Numbered from the stretch's first letter, positions 1 through 7,736 are shown. The stretch: DNA of 15,269 bases from Acidobacteriota bacterium (GCA_021780095.1 JAJXZK010000138.1:1-15269), one strand, 5' to 3'. The notes: generated by a model from the letters alone, not told the origin. A program made the numbers and translations.

Positions 1-370
1 GGAACGCCGCGAAAAGATGCGATCCATTCCGGGCGACGCCCTCATGCATTGCGCGAGTAAAGGCCTTTAGTGACCAGAGGCCAATTCCGGTCTTCGGGTC
101 CGGCGTGATATTGGTGCCGTAGACTACTCCGAAGGGGGTATTCACCCCATATCCGCCGGCAAACGGTTGTCCACCCGGTCGAATGTGGCACGACACACAA
201 TGTCCGGCTGCGGAGAGAGACTCCCCCTTCGCAACGGACTCAGCACTGAAGCTGGCTGGGTTCGGACGGCGCTCAAGCGGAGCGATTGCCGGTCGCCACG
301 CAAGAATGCAGAATCCCACCAGTCCGATGAGGGCTATGGCAACAGCCGCGATTGCGATTCTGCGAATCAT
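1..370 (-). CDS. c-type cytochrome, dehydrogenase-subunit type (partial, C-terminus outside window)
   Basis: Translating the minus strand from an ATG at 370 gives 123 codons without a stop, running off the left edge. The start is preceded by AGGA with a 4-nt spacer. Residues 4-24 form a hydrophobic signal or anchor segment. A haem-binding C-V-S-C-H motif follows at residues 58-62 (bases 185-199), and then a conserved stretch containing GGYGVNTPFG and YGTNITPDPKTGIG. The latter is characteristic of the multihaem cytochrome c subunits that accept electrons from membrane alcohol/gluconate dehydrogenases or from periplasmic molybdenum aldehyde/isoquinoline oxidoreductases. Family members usually carry two or three haems, but only the first is inside the window. 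The protein should be periplasmic and pass electrons to the respiratory chain. Which dehydrogenase it serves cannot be told from here. It is transcribed divergently from the YceI gene. Confidence 0.85.
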   Translation of the reverse strand, partial: MIRRIAIAAVAIALIGLVGFCILAWRPAIAPLERRPNPASFSAESVAKGESLSAAGHCVSCHIRPGGQPFAGGYGVNTPFGVVYGTNITPDPKTGIGLWSLKAFTRAMHEGVARNGSHLFAAF

Positions 371-717
371 GGCGTCCTACTCTGATCTTGGTATCGCCGC
401 TCGAAAGCTGCGACCGTTCGCCACACCAAGGACAATGAGCCAGCAAGAAAGACCACCAACATCGGACCGCATTTTCCCAGTCCGTGAATCAATGGCCCTC
501 ATCTTATACCCGCTTCCATCGGAATGTATATTCATTCTGCCCCTGGTCTTACAGCAAACGAGTGCGAATACCGTTGGCTGGGTCCTATACTGATCCTGCC
601 CGTGCCGCAGAAACATCTGGACTCCAACCCGGCATCGCAAAGCCTGTAAGGAAGTTCGCCAGCATCGCCATTTGGCATCAAAGTTTCAGAGGTAAAAAAG
701 AAAAGGAGCCCTACACC
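371..717. other. divergent intergenic region between cytochrome c and YceI genes
   Basis: These 347 bp must hold the promoters of both flanking genes. I see only weak candidates on the plus strand: TATATT at 527-532, which has TTATAC 17 nt upstream, and TATACT at 586-591, which lacks a convincing -35 box. Open frames on both strands here have no recognisable protein features. No operator-like palindrome stood out. Confidence 0.4.
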
Positions 718-1248
718 ATGTCCCAGGCAACGTACGAGATTGACCCAACCCATTCCTCCGTACATTTCAGCGTCCGTCATATGATGGTGTCGAATGTGCG
801 CGGTGAATTCACAAAGGTTTCCGGCGCGATAAAGTTCGATCCCGAGAATCCCGCAAATTCCTCTCTGGACGCGACGATCGATGCCGCTTCCATCAACACC
901 CGCGACGCCCAGCGCGATACTCATCTAAAAAGTGCCGACTTTCTGGATGTTGAAAAGTTCCCGACGTTGACCTTTCACAGCAAGAAGATCGCACCACAGC
1001 GAGATGGAGGGAAAGTGACTGGAGATCTGACGATCCACGGCGTGACCCGCGAAATCATGCTCGATGTGGAAGGCCCTACGGCAGAAGTAAAAGATCCCTG
1101 GGGGAAACAACGAATGGGAGCTTCCGCAACGACCAAGATATCCCGGAAGGATTTCGGTCTTGTATGGAACGCAGCTTTGGAAACAGGTGGAGTGATGGTC
1201 GGAGATGAGGTCAAGATCACGATCGATGTGGAGTTTGTCCGTGCATGA
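718..1248 (+). CDS. YceI family polyisoprenoid/lipid-binding protein
   Basis: A 176-residue protein with the whole YceI signature. The N-terminus reads YEIDPTHSSVHFSVRHMM (DPxHSxxxFxVxH). The middle has HLKSADFLDVEKFPTLTF and GDLTIHGVTREI. The C-terminal part pairs R-K-D-F-G-L-x-W-N with GGVMVGDEVKITIDVEF. YceI proteins fold as a lipocalin-like beta-barrel that binds long isoprenoids such as ubiquinone-8 or related amphiphiles. The start at 718 is chosen because AAGGAG lies 9 nt upstream and the family similarity begins there; the frame stays open to 484, but the extra residues match nothing. Unlike E. coli YceI there is no signal peptide, so this copy is predicted to be cytoplasmic. The substrate is unknown. 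The divergent neighbour is a respiratory cytochrome, which fits loosely with a quinone-related lipid but proves nothing. Confidence 0.93.
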   Translation: MSQATYEIDPTHSSVHFSVRHMMVSNVRGEFTKVSGAIKFDPENPANSSLDATIDAASINTRDAQRDTHLKSADFLDVEKFPTLTFHSKKIAPQRDGGKVTGDLTIHGVTREIMLDVEGPTAEVKDPWGKQRMGASATTKISRKDFGLVWNAALETGGVMVGDEVKITIDVEFVRA

Positions 1249-1266
1249 GCGCCCGATGCGAAGCTA

Positions 1267-1566
1267 CTAGCAATCTTGGTATCGGGTCAGTTCGATCTCT
1301 CCGATAATACGTCCTGAACGTGCCGACACCCAAAGCGATTGCCTTGGAATCTCCGGCGTTGGCTGTCGCACACTCGGAGTTGGGGGATGCACCTCCAAGG
1401 CACTTGTCTTAGAGATGGAAGACGCAAGTTCTTCTCCGAGTCCTTCCGCATCATTTGTGTAGATGCGCGCATCGTTCGAGGCGCGTGAAATTGCGATGTA
1501 GGCCAGGCGGATGTTGATGAGATTGCGGTTCGAGTCCGTATCGAAATTGGTTAAAACACGCTCGGA
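1267..1566 (-). pseudogene. MobF/TrwC-type conjugative relaxase-helicase, C-terminal relic
   Basis: The minus-strand frame from 1566 down to a TAG at 1269-1267 encodes 99 residues. They contain SERVLTNFDTDSN, then NIRLAYIAISRASNDARIY followed by TND, and LGEELASSISKTSALEV. This matches the end of the RecD-like helicase part of MobF relaxases (TrwC/TraI), where a Q-G-x-T-x-x-R-V-L block leads to the motif VI-like Y-V-x-x-S-R-x-x-x-D-A-x-I-Y-T-N. The block expected before SERVL (H-S-x-Q-G) is absent, and the frame meets a stop a few codons earlier (TAG at 1584-1582), so the similarity breaks off near 1566. There is no start codon, no relaxase domain and no Walker A motif. It is a dead fragment of a conjugative-transfer gene. 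The family call rests on motif recognition alone. Confidence 0.72.
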
Positions 1567-1743
1567 ATTTCGCAGTCGTCCCTACCTATCAGCAGGAAGT
1601 CCGATTCTTGTTTCTCACTCGAATTTAGGCAGAGCGACACGATCTTTGAACACAAACGCTCGCCGCCTTACGGACCATTACCGGACGATCCCGAAAACGA
1701 TGGAAAGATGTCCTTACGATGGGTCTGGCGGTACCATTCGATC

Positions 1744-2754
1744 ATGAGCAAAAAGATTCGCTGGGGAGTTCTCAGTACCGCCGCCATCGGCCTCAAAAAA
1801 GTCATCCCTGCCATGCAACAGGGACAATACACTCACATTGCGGCGATCGCATCTCGTGATCTTGCCAAGGCTCAAGAAGCAGCAACTGCTCTGGGCATTC
1901 CCAGGGCTTACGGCTCATACCGGGAGCTTCTTGCCGACCCCGAAATAGACGCGATCTACAATCCCCTTCCTAACCAGCTCCACGTCCCTTGGACAATCAA
2001 AGCCGCAGAAGCCGGGAAACACGTCCTCTGTGAGAAGCCTCTCAGCCTGACCGTCGCTGAGGCCAGAACCCTGCTCGCAGTTCGCGCCCGCACCGGGGTC
2101 AAGATCGGGGAAGCCTTCATGATCCGCTGCCACCCACAATGGCTTCGGCTCCGCGAACTCCTTGACGAAGGTCGCATCGGCCCGCTGCGCTCCGTCATGG
2201 GTTTCTTCAGCTACTTCAATATCGACCCATCGAACATCCGCAACCAAATTGACACCGGCGGAGGTTCCCTCATGGACATCGGTTGCTATCTCATCCACGG
2301 ATCACGCTATGGATTTGCGCAGGAGCCCAGCCGAGTGGTTGCCTGTATCGATCGAGATCCCCACATGCAAACGGATCGCCTCGTGTCGGCGATTCTGGTG
2401 TTCCCTGGCGGTCAGTCCATCTTTACCTGCGGGACGCAACTGGTTCCGTACCAGCGCATTCAGTTCTTCGGAACCCGTGGACGCATTGAAATTGAGATCC
2501 CTTTCAATGCGCCTCCAGACCGGCCCACACGTCTTTTCATTGATGACGGCGGTGATCTCTTCGGCGGCGACATCACAACCGAGACGTTCCCTGTATGCGA
2601 TCAGTACACGCTGCAGGGTGATGCATTTTCTAAGGCCGTTCTGGAAAACACCGAATTGCCCGTGCCGCTTGAAGATGCAATCAAGAATATGGCGGTGATT
2701 GAAGCCCTCTTCAAATCTGCCGACTCAGACAGCTGGCAGTCCCCACAACAATGA
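1744..2754 (+). CDS. Gfo/Idh/MocA family NAD(P)-dependent oxidoreductase
   Basis: A 336-residue protein. Residues 5-39 form the N-terminal Rossmann beta-alpha-beta unit (WGVLSTAAIG, then the IASRD strand end). The family's E-K-P motif is at 97-99 (HVLCEKPLS), and its lysine is the usual catalytic or cofactor-positioning residue. The C-terminal alpha/beta domain carries GGGSLMDIGCYLIHGSRY at about 172-189, typical of the glucose-fructose oxidoreductase/dihydrodiol dehydrogenase/xylose dehydrogenase branch. It should oxidise or reduce a sugar or sugar-like polyol in the cytoplasm; the substrate is not predictable. There is no signal peptide. The frame opens at ATG 1708, but the family alignment begins at 1744, which I prefer although neither start has a good Shine-Dalgarno. 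It stands alone between two mobile-element relics and is itself intact, so it may be surviving cargo. Confidence 0.9.
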   Translation: MSKKIRWGVLSTAAIGLKKVIPAMQQGQYTHIAAIASRDLAKAQEAATALGIPRAYGSYRELLADPEIDAIYNPLPNQLHVPWTIKAAEAGKHVLCEKPLSLTVAEARTLLAVRARTGVKIGEAFMIRCHPQWLRLRELLDEGRIGPLRSVMGFFSYFNIDPSNIRNQIDTGGGSLMDIGCYLIHGSRYGFAQEPSRVVACIDRDPHMQTDRLVSAILVFPGGQSIFTCGTQLVPYQRIQFFGTRGRIEIEIPFNAPPDRPTRLFIDDGGDLFGGDITTETFPVCDQYTLQGDAFSKAVLENTELPVPLEDAIKNMAVIEALFKSADSDSWQSPQQ

Positions 2755-3029
2755 ATGGTTCACCTATTCCTGCGAAGTCATGAGTTGCTCAAACCGGGTA
2801 CTGATATCCCTGTTAATGGCCGCCGGGCGGTAAAGGTCAATTCGCGTGTCTGACAGCCCGACGAGTTAACCGGAGTACGCGGCTTATTTGCGATTGGTCT
2901 GTGAGGCGATCTTCGCCCAGCGTGCCTTTTGCCCCGCTGCAGGCGCGATATTTGGGCGTCGATTTCTGCAAGCCAACTGCGGGGCGTGGGGGAAGATTAT
3001 ATTCGGTGTTTGTAGTTGGGTACCTCCTT
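2755..3029. other. region without a recognisable gene
   Basis: This stretch lies between the oxidoreductase stop and the first recognisable part of the integrase relic. Frames are open on both strands (for example 2888-3082 and 2901 onward, plus), but I recognise no motif in any of the three plus-strand translations. It may be degraded N-terminal integrase sequence or unrelated filler. No convincing terminator follows the oxidoreductase stop. Confidence 0.4.
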
Positions 3030-3470
3030 CCATCAAAAGACACTTTCAAGCGCGATGCCCGAAAACGCTCCCTGGCTATTAACCGGGAGATGAGAGACGT
3101 TCTACTCCCCTTGCTGCATGCGTCAAAATGCAAACACGTCTTTACGGCCTTGACCGATGCCCGGCTACCCCTTAACGTAGAAACGTTGGGAGGACAGTTG
3201 CGAGATATGAAGCGCAGGACTCAATTTGATCCCGATGCGGCCTTCACGCGCCTAGACATTCCTTTCTCACCGAAATGGGTAAGAACGTGGATGTTTTCAC
3301 TCTGAAGCGGATCGCCGGGCGCATCGATCTCGACCACCCAGAGGTACGTTCACCCGCAAAAGGATGCAATCCGTGAAGCTTTTGTTCGCAACGCGGTCAA
3401 AGATGCGCGGTCACCACAAAAACCACCCCAGACTCTTTATGAATTTGAGGACCTCCTTGTAAGTGTTTGA
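3030..3470 (+). pseudogene. tyrosine recombinase (phage-type integrase), frameshifted C-terminal relic
   Basis: Three consecutive segments spell the catalytic half of a tyrosine recombinase in changing frames. From about 3036 to 3239 the frame reads KRDARKRSLAINREM and later KCKHVFTALTDARLP, matching the region before box II. A one-base-loss type shift at 3239 moves to a frame reading GLHAPRHSFLTEMG and NVDVFTLKRIAG, including the box II H-x-x-R-H. At about 3320 the frame changes back and reads ASISTTQRYVHPQKDAI through to a TGA at 3468-3470, including the nucleophile tyrosine (codon 3345-3347) and the usual tail. The histidine of the G-H-x-S motif falls exactly on the second break. The box I arginine region is not recognisable. 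In the first frame a TGA at 3303-3305 ends translation. The relic stops 9 nt before a tRNA-Leu gene. Confidence 0.8.
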
Positions 3471-3479
3471 TTCTATTTT

Positions 3480-3564
3480 GCGAAAGTGGCGGAATTGGCA
3501 GACGCACCAGACTTAGGATCTGGCGGGTAAAACCGTGGGGGTTCAAGTCCCCCCTTTCGCACCA
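3480..3564 (+). tRNA. tRNA-Leu (anticodon UAG)
   Basis: An 85-nt cloverleaf with an encoded CCA end. The acceptor stem pairs GCGAAAG (3480-3486) with CTTTCGC (3554-3560), followed by discriminator A and CCA (3562-3564). The anticodon stem pairs CCAGA (3507-3511) with TCTGG (3519-3523) around loop CTTAGGA, giving anticodon TAG at 3514-3516, which reads CUA/CUN leucine codons. A variable arm CGG...CCG (3524-3535) marks a class II tRNA, and the T arm is GGGGG-TTCAAGT-CCCCC. All stems pair fully, so the gene looks functional. Only 9 nt separate it from the upstream integrase relic, so its promoter must lie inside that relic. A weak candidate is TTGAGG at 3445-3450, 18 nt, then GATTCT. Confidence 0.97.
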
Positions 3565-3569
3565 ACTCT

Positions 3570-3598
3570 AAAGGCCGAGCAAACAACCGACCTTTTTT
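3570..3598 (+). terminator. possible tRNA-Leu terminator
   Basis: AAAGG (3570-3574) can pair with CCTTT (3591-3595), extended inward by a CG pair across one mismatch, and is followed by a run of T residues to 3598. It begins 6 nt after the tRNA CCA end. The stem is short and the loop long, so it is a weak intrinsic terminator at best. Confidence 0.35.
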
Positions 3599-3759
3599 CG
3601 CCTCGCCTGATTTGTGCATACGCAGAGAGAAGGCGCATTTTGAGCAGCAGCCCAACAACAAGAGCGCAAAGACGTTCTGAGCAGGTCCATGCAGGTGAGA
3701 ATCAGCAGCAGCGAAGCAACAACGAAAACTAAGAGCGTATTCCGCGATTTCTCCTCGTG

Positions 3760-6700
3760 ATGGGGCGCTCAGGAATTCGCCTGAAGTGCGATCTCCACTT
3801 GGGAGAGCGACGGTGCAGTAGGGCGATCCTTTTGGCAGCAGCCTTGGCAGTGGGATTTCTAGCGGTGATGTCAGTCGGCGCGCAGGGGACATCGGTACCC
3901 TCGGCGGTTTTGACCGGCGTGGTTCGCACCACAACTGGCGCACCTGTGGCTGGCGGGACGGTGACCGTCATCGCCGCAGGAGCCAGGCAGAAACGCCACA
4001 GCGGGGTCACCCGAGCTGATGGCCGTTTCACGCTTGAGGCGACTGCCCCGGGGAGATACGACGTCACGGTCCAACCGCCGGGCCGGCCCTGGACAGCGTC
4101 GTCCGCAGTGAATGTTGGGGGATCCTCAGTCGTCCTCACGGTTTCCGACCAGAACACGCTTGCGGTAACAATTGACTCAGAGGCTCCCGCGCCGGTGGTT
4201 CCGAGTGCCAATCCAAGCGCAACCACGGACGCGACAGGAGCGACCGGCGGCGAAAAGCTGTCGAGCCAGTCTGTCAGCCAGCTGCCTCTTAATGGCCGCG
4301 ACTTCAGCACACTGCTACTTCTGGCAGCCGGAACCATGACCGATGTCAACGGCGCGACCAACTTCACGCAGCAATTCGCCATCAACGGGCAGCGGGGCGT
4401 GGAGGCGGTATTCGCGATGGACGGCGCAGATATCAGTGACCCGGAGATGGGCGGAAGCACGTTCACAAATTTCAACGTGGACGCGATCCAGGAACTGCAG
4501 TCGAGTACCGGATGGATGCCGGCAGAGATTGGTCGAGGAGCAGCGGGTTTCACCAACATCGTCACTCGATCCGGCAGCAGCGGCTTTCACGGCTCGTTTT
4601 TTGAATTCCTGCGCAACTCGGCGCTCGACGCGCGGAATTACTTTGACCATCCGTCCATCGCGGAGCCGGGCAGAATCCCGCCCTTTCGCCGGAATGAATT
4701 TGGATTCACAAATGGTGGGCCGGTGCTGCTGCCGCATCTCTATGACGGTCGCGGTCGAACCTTTTACTTCGGGGAGTATCAGGGCTTCCGGCAGGTGCTG
4801 GGAACAACCCAGGTGCTGGCAGTACCGACGGCCGCGGAACGCGTGGGCCAGGATACGATCACATACCCGGATGGCAGCACAGACACGCTCCATGTGCCGG
4901 TTAACCCGCAGATCGCCTCGGTGCTTGTGCGCTATCCCTTGCCGAACAATCCGACGGGCGCCTATGGAGAGCGTACCTACGCAGCGCCCTCCAACGTGGC
5001 GACGAATGCCGATCAATTCTCGATTCGCATCGATCAGAAACTGGGCGCGAAGGGCCAATTTCTGGGCCGGTTTACCTACGACAATTTGATGGGACCGACC
5101 ACCAATCCGGATCAGACATTGCTCGATCCGAGTTTTGGCGTGCAGTATATGGACCGCCAGCGCAATGTGGCGTTCACATATACCCGCACGGTATCGCCGC
5201 GGCTCTTGTGGTCGGCGTCCTTGAGCATCACGCGGACCACGCCATCCTTTCCCACGCCGAACCACACTCAGGCAGCGCTGAAGTTCACGGATGGTTTGTT
5301 CGAGCCGTTCAATGCAGCCGCAGGCTCGGTGATGTCATCGTTTGGGAATCTCTTTCAAGGACAACTCAACTTCGCGTGGATATCCGGGCGGCATGCGATG
5401 AAGTGGGGCGGCGAGGCACGGCTCAATCGCGACACGACCTATTTCGGAACCAGCCCCAACGGGGAGTACGACTTCGGTGGCGGCACGGTGTATTCGCCCA
5501 CCTTCATCCCCTCCGCCAGCGGACGGCATGACGTGCAGCCGGGAGATCCGCTGCCGGATACTCTGAGCAGTCTTCTCGTCGGGTATCCGTATGGCTATAC
5601 CATCGCCGTCGCCCCGCCCTACTTTTCAAATGGGCCTCACATTGGGCCGGCCGCGATCAGCCGTAATGACGTGAACGTGTATATGCAGGACACGTGGAAG
5701 ATCAACGAGCATTGGGCTCTCGATTATGGACTTCGCTATGAGGTGTACACGCCGATCACGGAGCGGGCGCACCGAACCTCGAGCTTTCTGAATCCGTACC
5801 CACCTGCTGGCGTGGGACAGGAGTATGTGATCAATCCGCAGCCGGCCTACCAAAGTGGATGGAACGGCTGGGGACCGCGCGTTCAGATCGATTGGAACGC
5901 GCCGGGCCACGTTCGGGTGCACGCGGGTGGCGCAATCACGGTCATTCCGCCGAACCTCTGGCAGGATAATTTCCTGACTGGCTCGACGCCATTCAGCGTC
6001 TATCCGCGCGTCAATGCGGCGAAGGGCGGGGAGATTGCGTACGGATTCCAAATCACACCGGATGAACTTCCCAGAACCTATACGCCGCAGGGCCAGGACG
6101 TGTTTGCGAGCGGAGATCCCAAGAAAGTGCCCGCCAACACGGTGATGGATGTCGATCGCTACCAGCAGGATCTGGCAGCGCTGGCACCAGGTCACCAGCT
6201 TTCCTTGCTCACACTGGAAGCGGTCGATCGGCGCTTCGGAAACGGATTTCTGCAATCCTGGACGCTCGGAGTGGAGCGCACGTTTGCTGGGCTCACGGCA
6301 GATGCGGCCTATGTGGGCACAGAGTCATTCCGCCTACCGCGCATATCGTACCCGAATGCTTACCCTGGAGCCGAGGCCGGCTTTGCGCCGTTCACGAATT
6401 TTAACAGCGGTGGCGCCGTGACCGGTGGCTTCGGCTTCGAGTCCGTGATTACCGATACAGCACACTCGTCCTATAACGCATTACAGACGTCGCTGGCTGG
6501 TCAGGTTGGCCATGTTGGTCCGGCCTTACAGGCTGGTTATACATGGAGTAAGTCGATCGACGATGTTAGCGGCATTCTGGGCGGCACGGGCTCGGCCGGC
6601 GCCGTGGTCCTCTTCAGTCCGCAGAACCCATTCGACACTCATGCGGAGAGAGGTCCATCGAATTTCGACGTGACGCACGCCTTTACTGTGAGCGCGGCGC

Positions 6701-7272
6701 AGGATTTACGCCTCGAGCGTCTGGAACCTTTTCCTTCGGGTGCGCGCGTACTGACAAAAGGCTGGGAGTTGCTGTGCATCTCGACCGTCACAAGCGGAGC
6801 GCCATTCACGGTCTATTCAGGTATCCAGCAGACGGGCTACGGTACGATTGGCGCCGACCGTCCGGATCAGATCGGCAAACCGGACCTTTCCACGGCCCAC
6901 AGCGCAACGCGCCGCAGGGAGGATTATTTCGGCCGCGGCACGAACAACGCCAGCTTCTTTTCCATCCCCGTTGGGATTTCTGGAGGCTCCGGGCCAAACT
7001 CCGGGCGCTTCGGAACGCTGGGCCGCAACACCTTCCGTGGGCCGGCTTACTACGACTTTGACTACGCACTCATCAAGACAACTCCCATCGGGCGCCGACG
7101 GAGCGGTCTCGAGCGGGCGGACCTGCAGTTCCGCGGAGAGTTCTTCAACGTCTTCAACATCGTTAATATGGGACTGCCGGCGAACACCCTCAAGGGTTCC
7201 GGATTTGGCGTCATCAGCAAAACCGCCGGAACATCCCGACAGATTCAGTTTTCACTCAAGCTTATCTACTGA
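3760..7272 (+). CDS. TonB-dependent receptor with carboxypeptidase-regulatory-like domain (Oar-like)
   Basis: A 1170-residue outer-membrane protein. A positively charged N-terminus leads into a hydrophobic signal segment ending near SVGAQG (about residue 42). A carboxypeptidase-D regulatory-like beta-sandwich spans about 48-130 (VLTGVVRTTTGAPVAGGTVT ... GRFTLEATAPGRYDVTV). The plug starts near 168 with QSVSQLPLNGRDF and continues through INGQRG, the DGADI segment and VDAIQELQ. The rest is a large barrel ending in RQIQFSLKLIY, with the aromatic last residue expected for BAM-dependent insertion. Acidobacteria encode many such receptors, generally thought to import carbohydrates or peptides with TonB/ExbBD energy; no ligand can be assigned. 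An in-frame TAA at 3730-3732 limits the start to GTG 3757 or the adjacent ATG 3760. Neither has a Shine-Dalgarno (CTCCTC precedes). No partner SusD-like or enzyme gene adjoins it. Confidence 0.93.
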   Translation: MGRSGIRLKCDLHLGERRCSRAILLAAALAVGFLAVMSVGAQGTSVPSAVLTGVVRTTTGAPVAGGTVTVIAAGARQKRHSGVTRADGRFTLEATAPGRYDVTVQPPGRPWTASSAVNVGGSSVVLTVSDQNTLAVTIDSEAPAPVVPSANPSATTDATGATGGEKLSSQSVSQLPLNGRDFSTLLLLAAGTMTDVNGATNFTQQFAINGQRGVEAVFAMDGADISDPEMGGSTFTNFNVDAIQELQSSTGWMPAEIGRGAAGFTNIVTRSGSSGFHGSFFEFLRNSALDARNYFDHPSIAEPGRIPPFRRNEFGFTNGGPVLLPHLYDGRGRTFYFGEYQGFRQVLGTTQVLAVPTAAERVGQDTITYPDGSTDTLHVPVNPQIASVLVRYPLPNNPTGAYGERTYAAPSNVATNADQFSIRIDQKLGAKGQFLGRFTYDNLMGPTTNPDQTLLDPSFGVQYMDRQRNVAFTYTRTVSPRLLWSASLSITRTTPSFPTPNHTQAALKFTDGLFEPFNAAAGSVMSSFGNLFQGQLNFAWISGRHAMKWGGEARLNRDTTYFGTSPNGEYDFGGGTVYSPTFIPSASGRHDVQPGDPLPDTLSSLLVGYPYGYTIAVAPPYFSNGPHIGPAAISRNDVNVYMQDTWKINEHWALDYGLRYEVYTPITERAHRTSSFLNPYPPAGVGQEYVINPQPAYQSGWNGWGPRVQIDWNAPGHVRVHAGGAITVIPPNLWQDNFLTGSTPFSVYPRVNAAKGGEIAYGFQITPDELPRTYTPQGQDVFASGDPKKVPANTVMDVDRYQQDLAALAPGHQLSLLTLEAVDRRFGNGFLQSWTLGVERTFAGLTADAAYVGTESFRLPRISYPNAYPGAEAGFAPFTNFNSGGAVTGGFGFESVITDTAHSSYNALQTSLAGQVGHVGPALQAGYTWSKSIDDVSGILGGTGSAGAVVLFSPQNPFDTHAERGPSNFDVTHAFTVSAAQDLRLERLEPFPSGARVLTKGWELLCISTVTSGAPFTVYSGIQQTGYGTIGADRPDQIGKPDLSTAHSATRRREDYFGRGTNNASFFSIPVGISGGSGPNSGRFGTLGRNTFRGPAYYDFDYALIKTTPIGRRRSGLERADLQFRGEFFNVFNIVNMGLPANTLKGSGFGVISKTAGTSRQIQFSLKLIY

Positions 7273-7736
7273 CGCAAGCGCAGAAGCAACGTGGCCGAGT
7301 TTCCCAGCTATATGAATCAACTCATCGGCGAAGATCGATTCGTTCTGGACTAGAGATAGTCCAGGAAGATCTCCCAGTGGAATGGGTGAGCGCCCGCGAT
7401 GGCGACCCATCTATACGTATTTGCTGAAGTTGACTCCAGGTTCCAAGTCACCCTCTGTGCCCGCGTCGGCCGCAAAGGGAAAGTCGAATCTCGACCGGCG
7501 CCGCGAATGAAGTATGCGCTGAGTTGCCGAGTGACTTCATCCCTTCCTCCCGGAAATATCCTCGGTTCAATTGATAATCGATCGCCACAAAATCGGCTCT
7601 GAGCCTTTAATATTGCGTGCGCCATCCGCGGTCGGCACAGTAGAATCAGGCTTAATCTACCGGCTACGCAAAGTTATCGGCATTTCTCCTGGCTTGCCCA
7701 GTGGTTCGAGTGGCAATGTTCCACAAGAGACCCACC
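7273..7736. other. spacer without a recognisable gene
   Basis: This region lies between the receptor stop and the orphan leader ORF at 7737. Open frames occur on both strands (7350-7625 minus, 7399-7602 plus), but neither translation shows a signal peptide, a motif or a family I know. The only structure I can point to is the hairpin at 7345-7364. The last part should contain whatever promoter once served the ORF at 7737. Confidence 0.4.
7345..7364. repeat. 8-bp perfect inverted repeat with GAGA tetraloop
   Basis: CTGGACTA and TAGTCCAG pair perfectly around GAGA, which is a GNRA-type tetraloop if read on the plus strand. It starts 72 nt after the receptor stop codon. No T-run follows, so it is not a classical intrinsic terminator. 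It could be a 3'-end-stabilising or processing hairpin of the receptor mRNA, or a protein-binding palindrome. Confidence 0.55.

Noticed and set aside
484..717. N-terminal extension of the YceI frame to 484
   Set aside because: The extra 78 residues look like no export signal and no family sequence, while a strong AAGGAG sits before ATG 718.
1527..1537. T-arm-like GGTTCGAGTCC, considered as a tRNA fragment or att site
   Set aside because: It lies inside the relaxase relic's coding frame (codons for S-N-R), with no stem or acceptor sequence around it, and it does not match the tRNA-Leu 3' end.
2837..3133. 98-codon minus-strand ORF overlapping the integrase relic
   Set aside because: It runs opposite to legible integrase sequence at its 3' side and has no motif of its own.
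4315..5265. 316-codon minus-strand ORF inside the TonB receptor gene
   Set aside because: Arg/His-rich shadow of a GC-rich gene. The plus-strand frame has complete, continuous domain homology.
7350..7625. 91-codon minus-strand ORF after the TonB receptor
   Set aside because: No recognisable domain, signal or Shine-Dalgarno. It cannot be excluded as a small gene, but nothing supports it.
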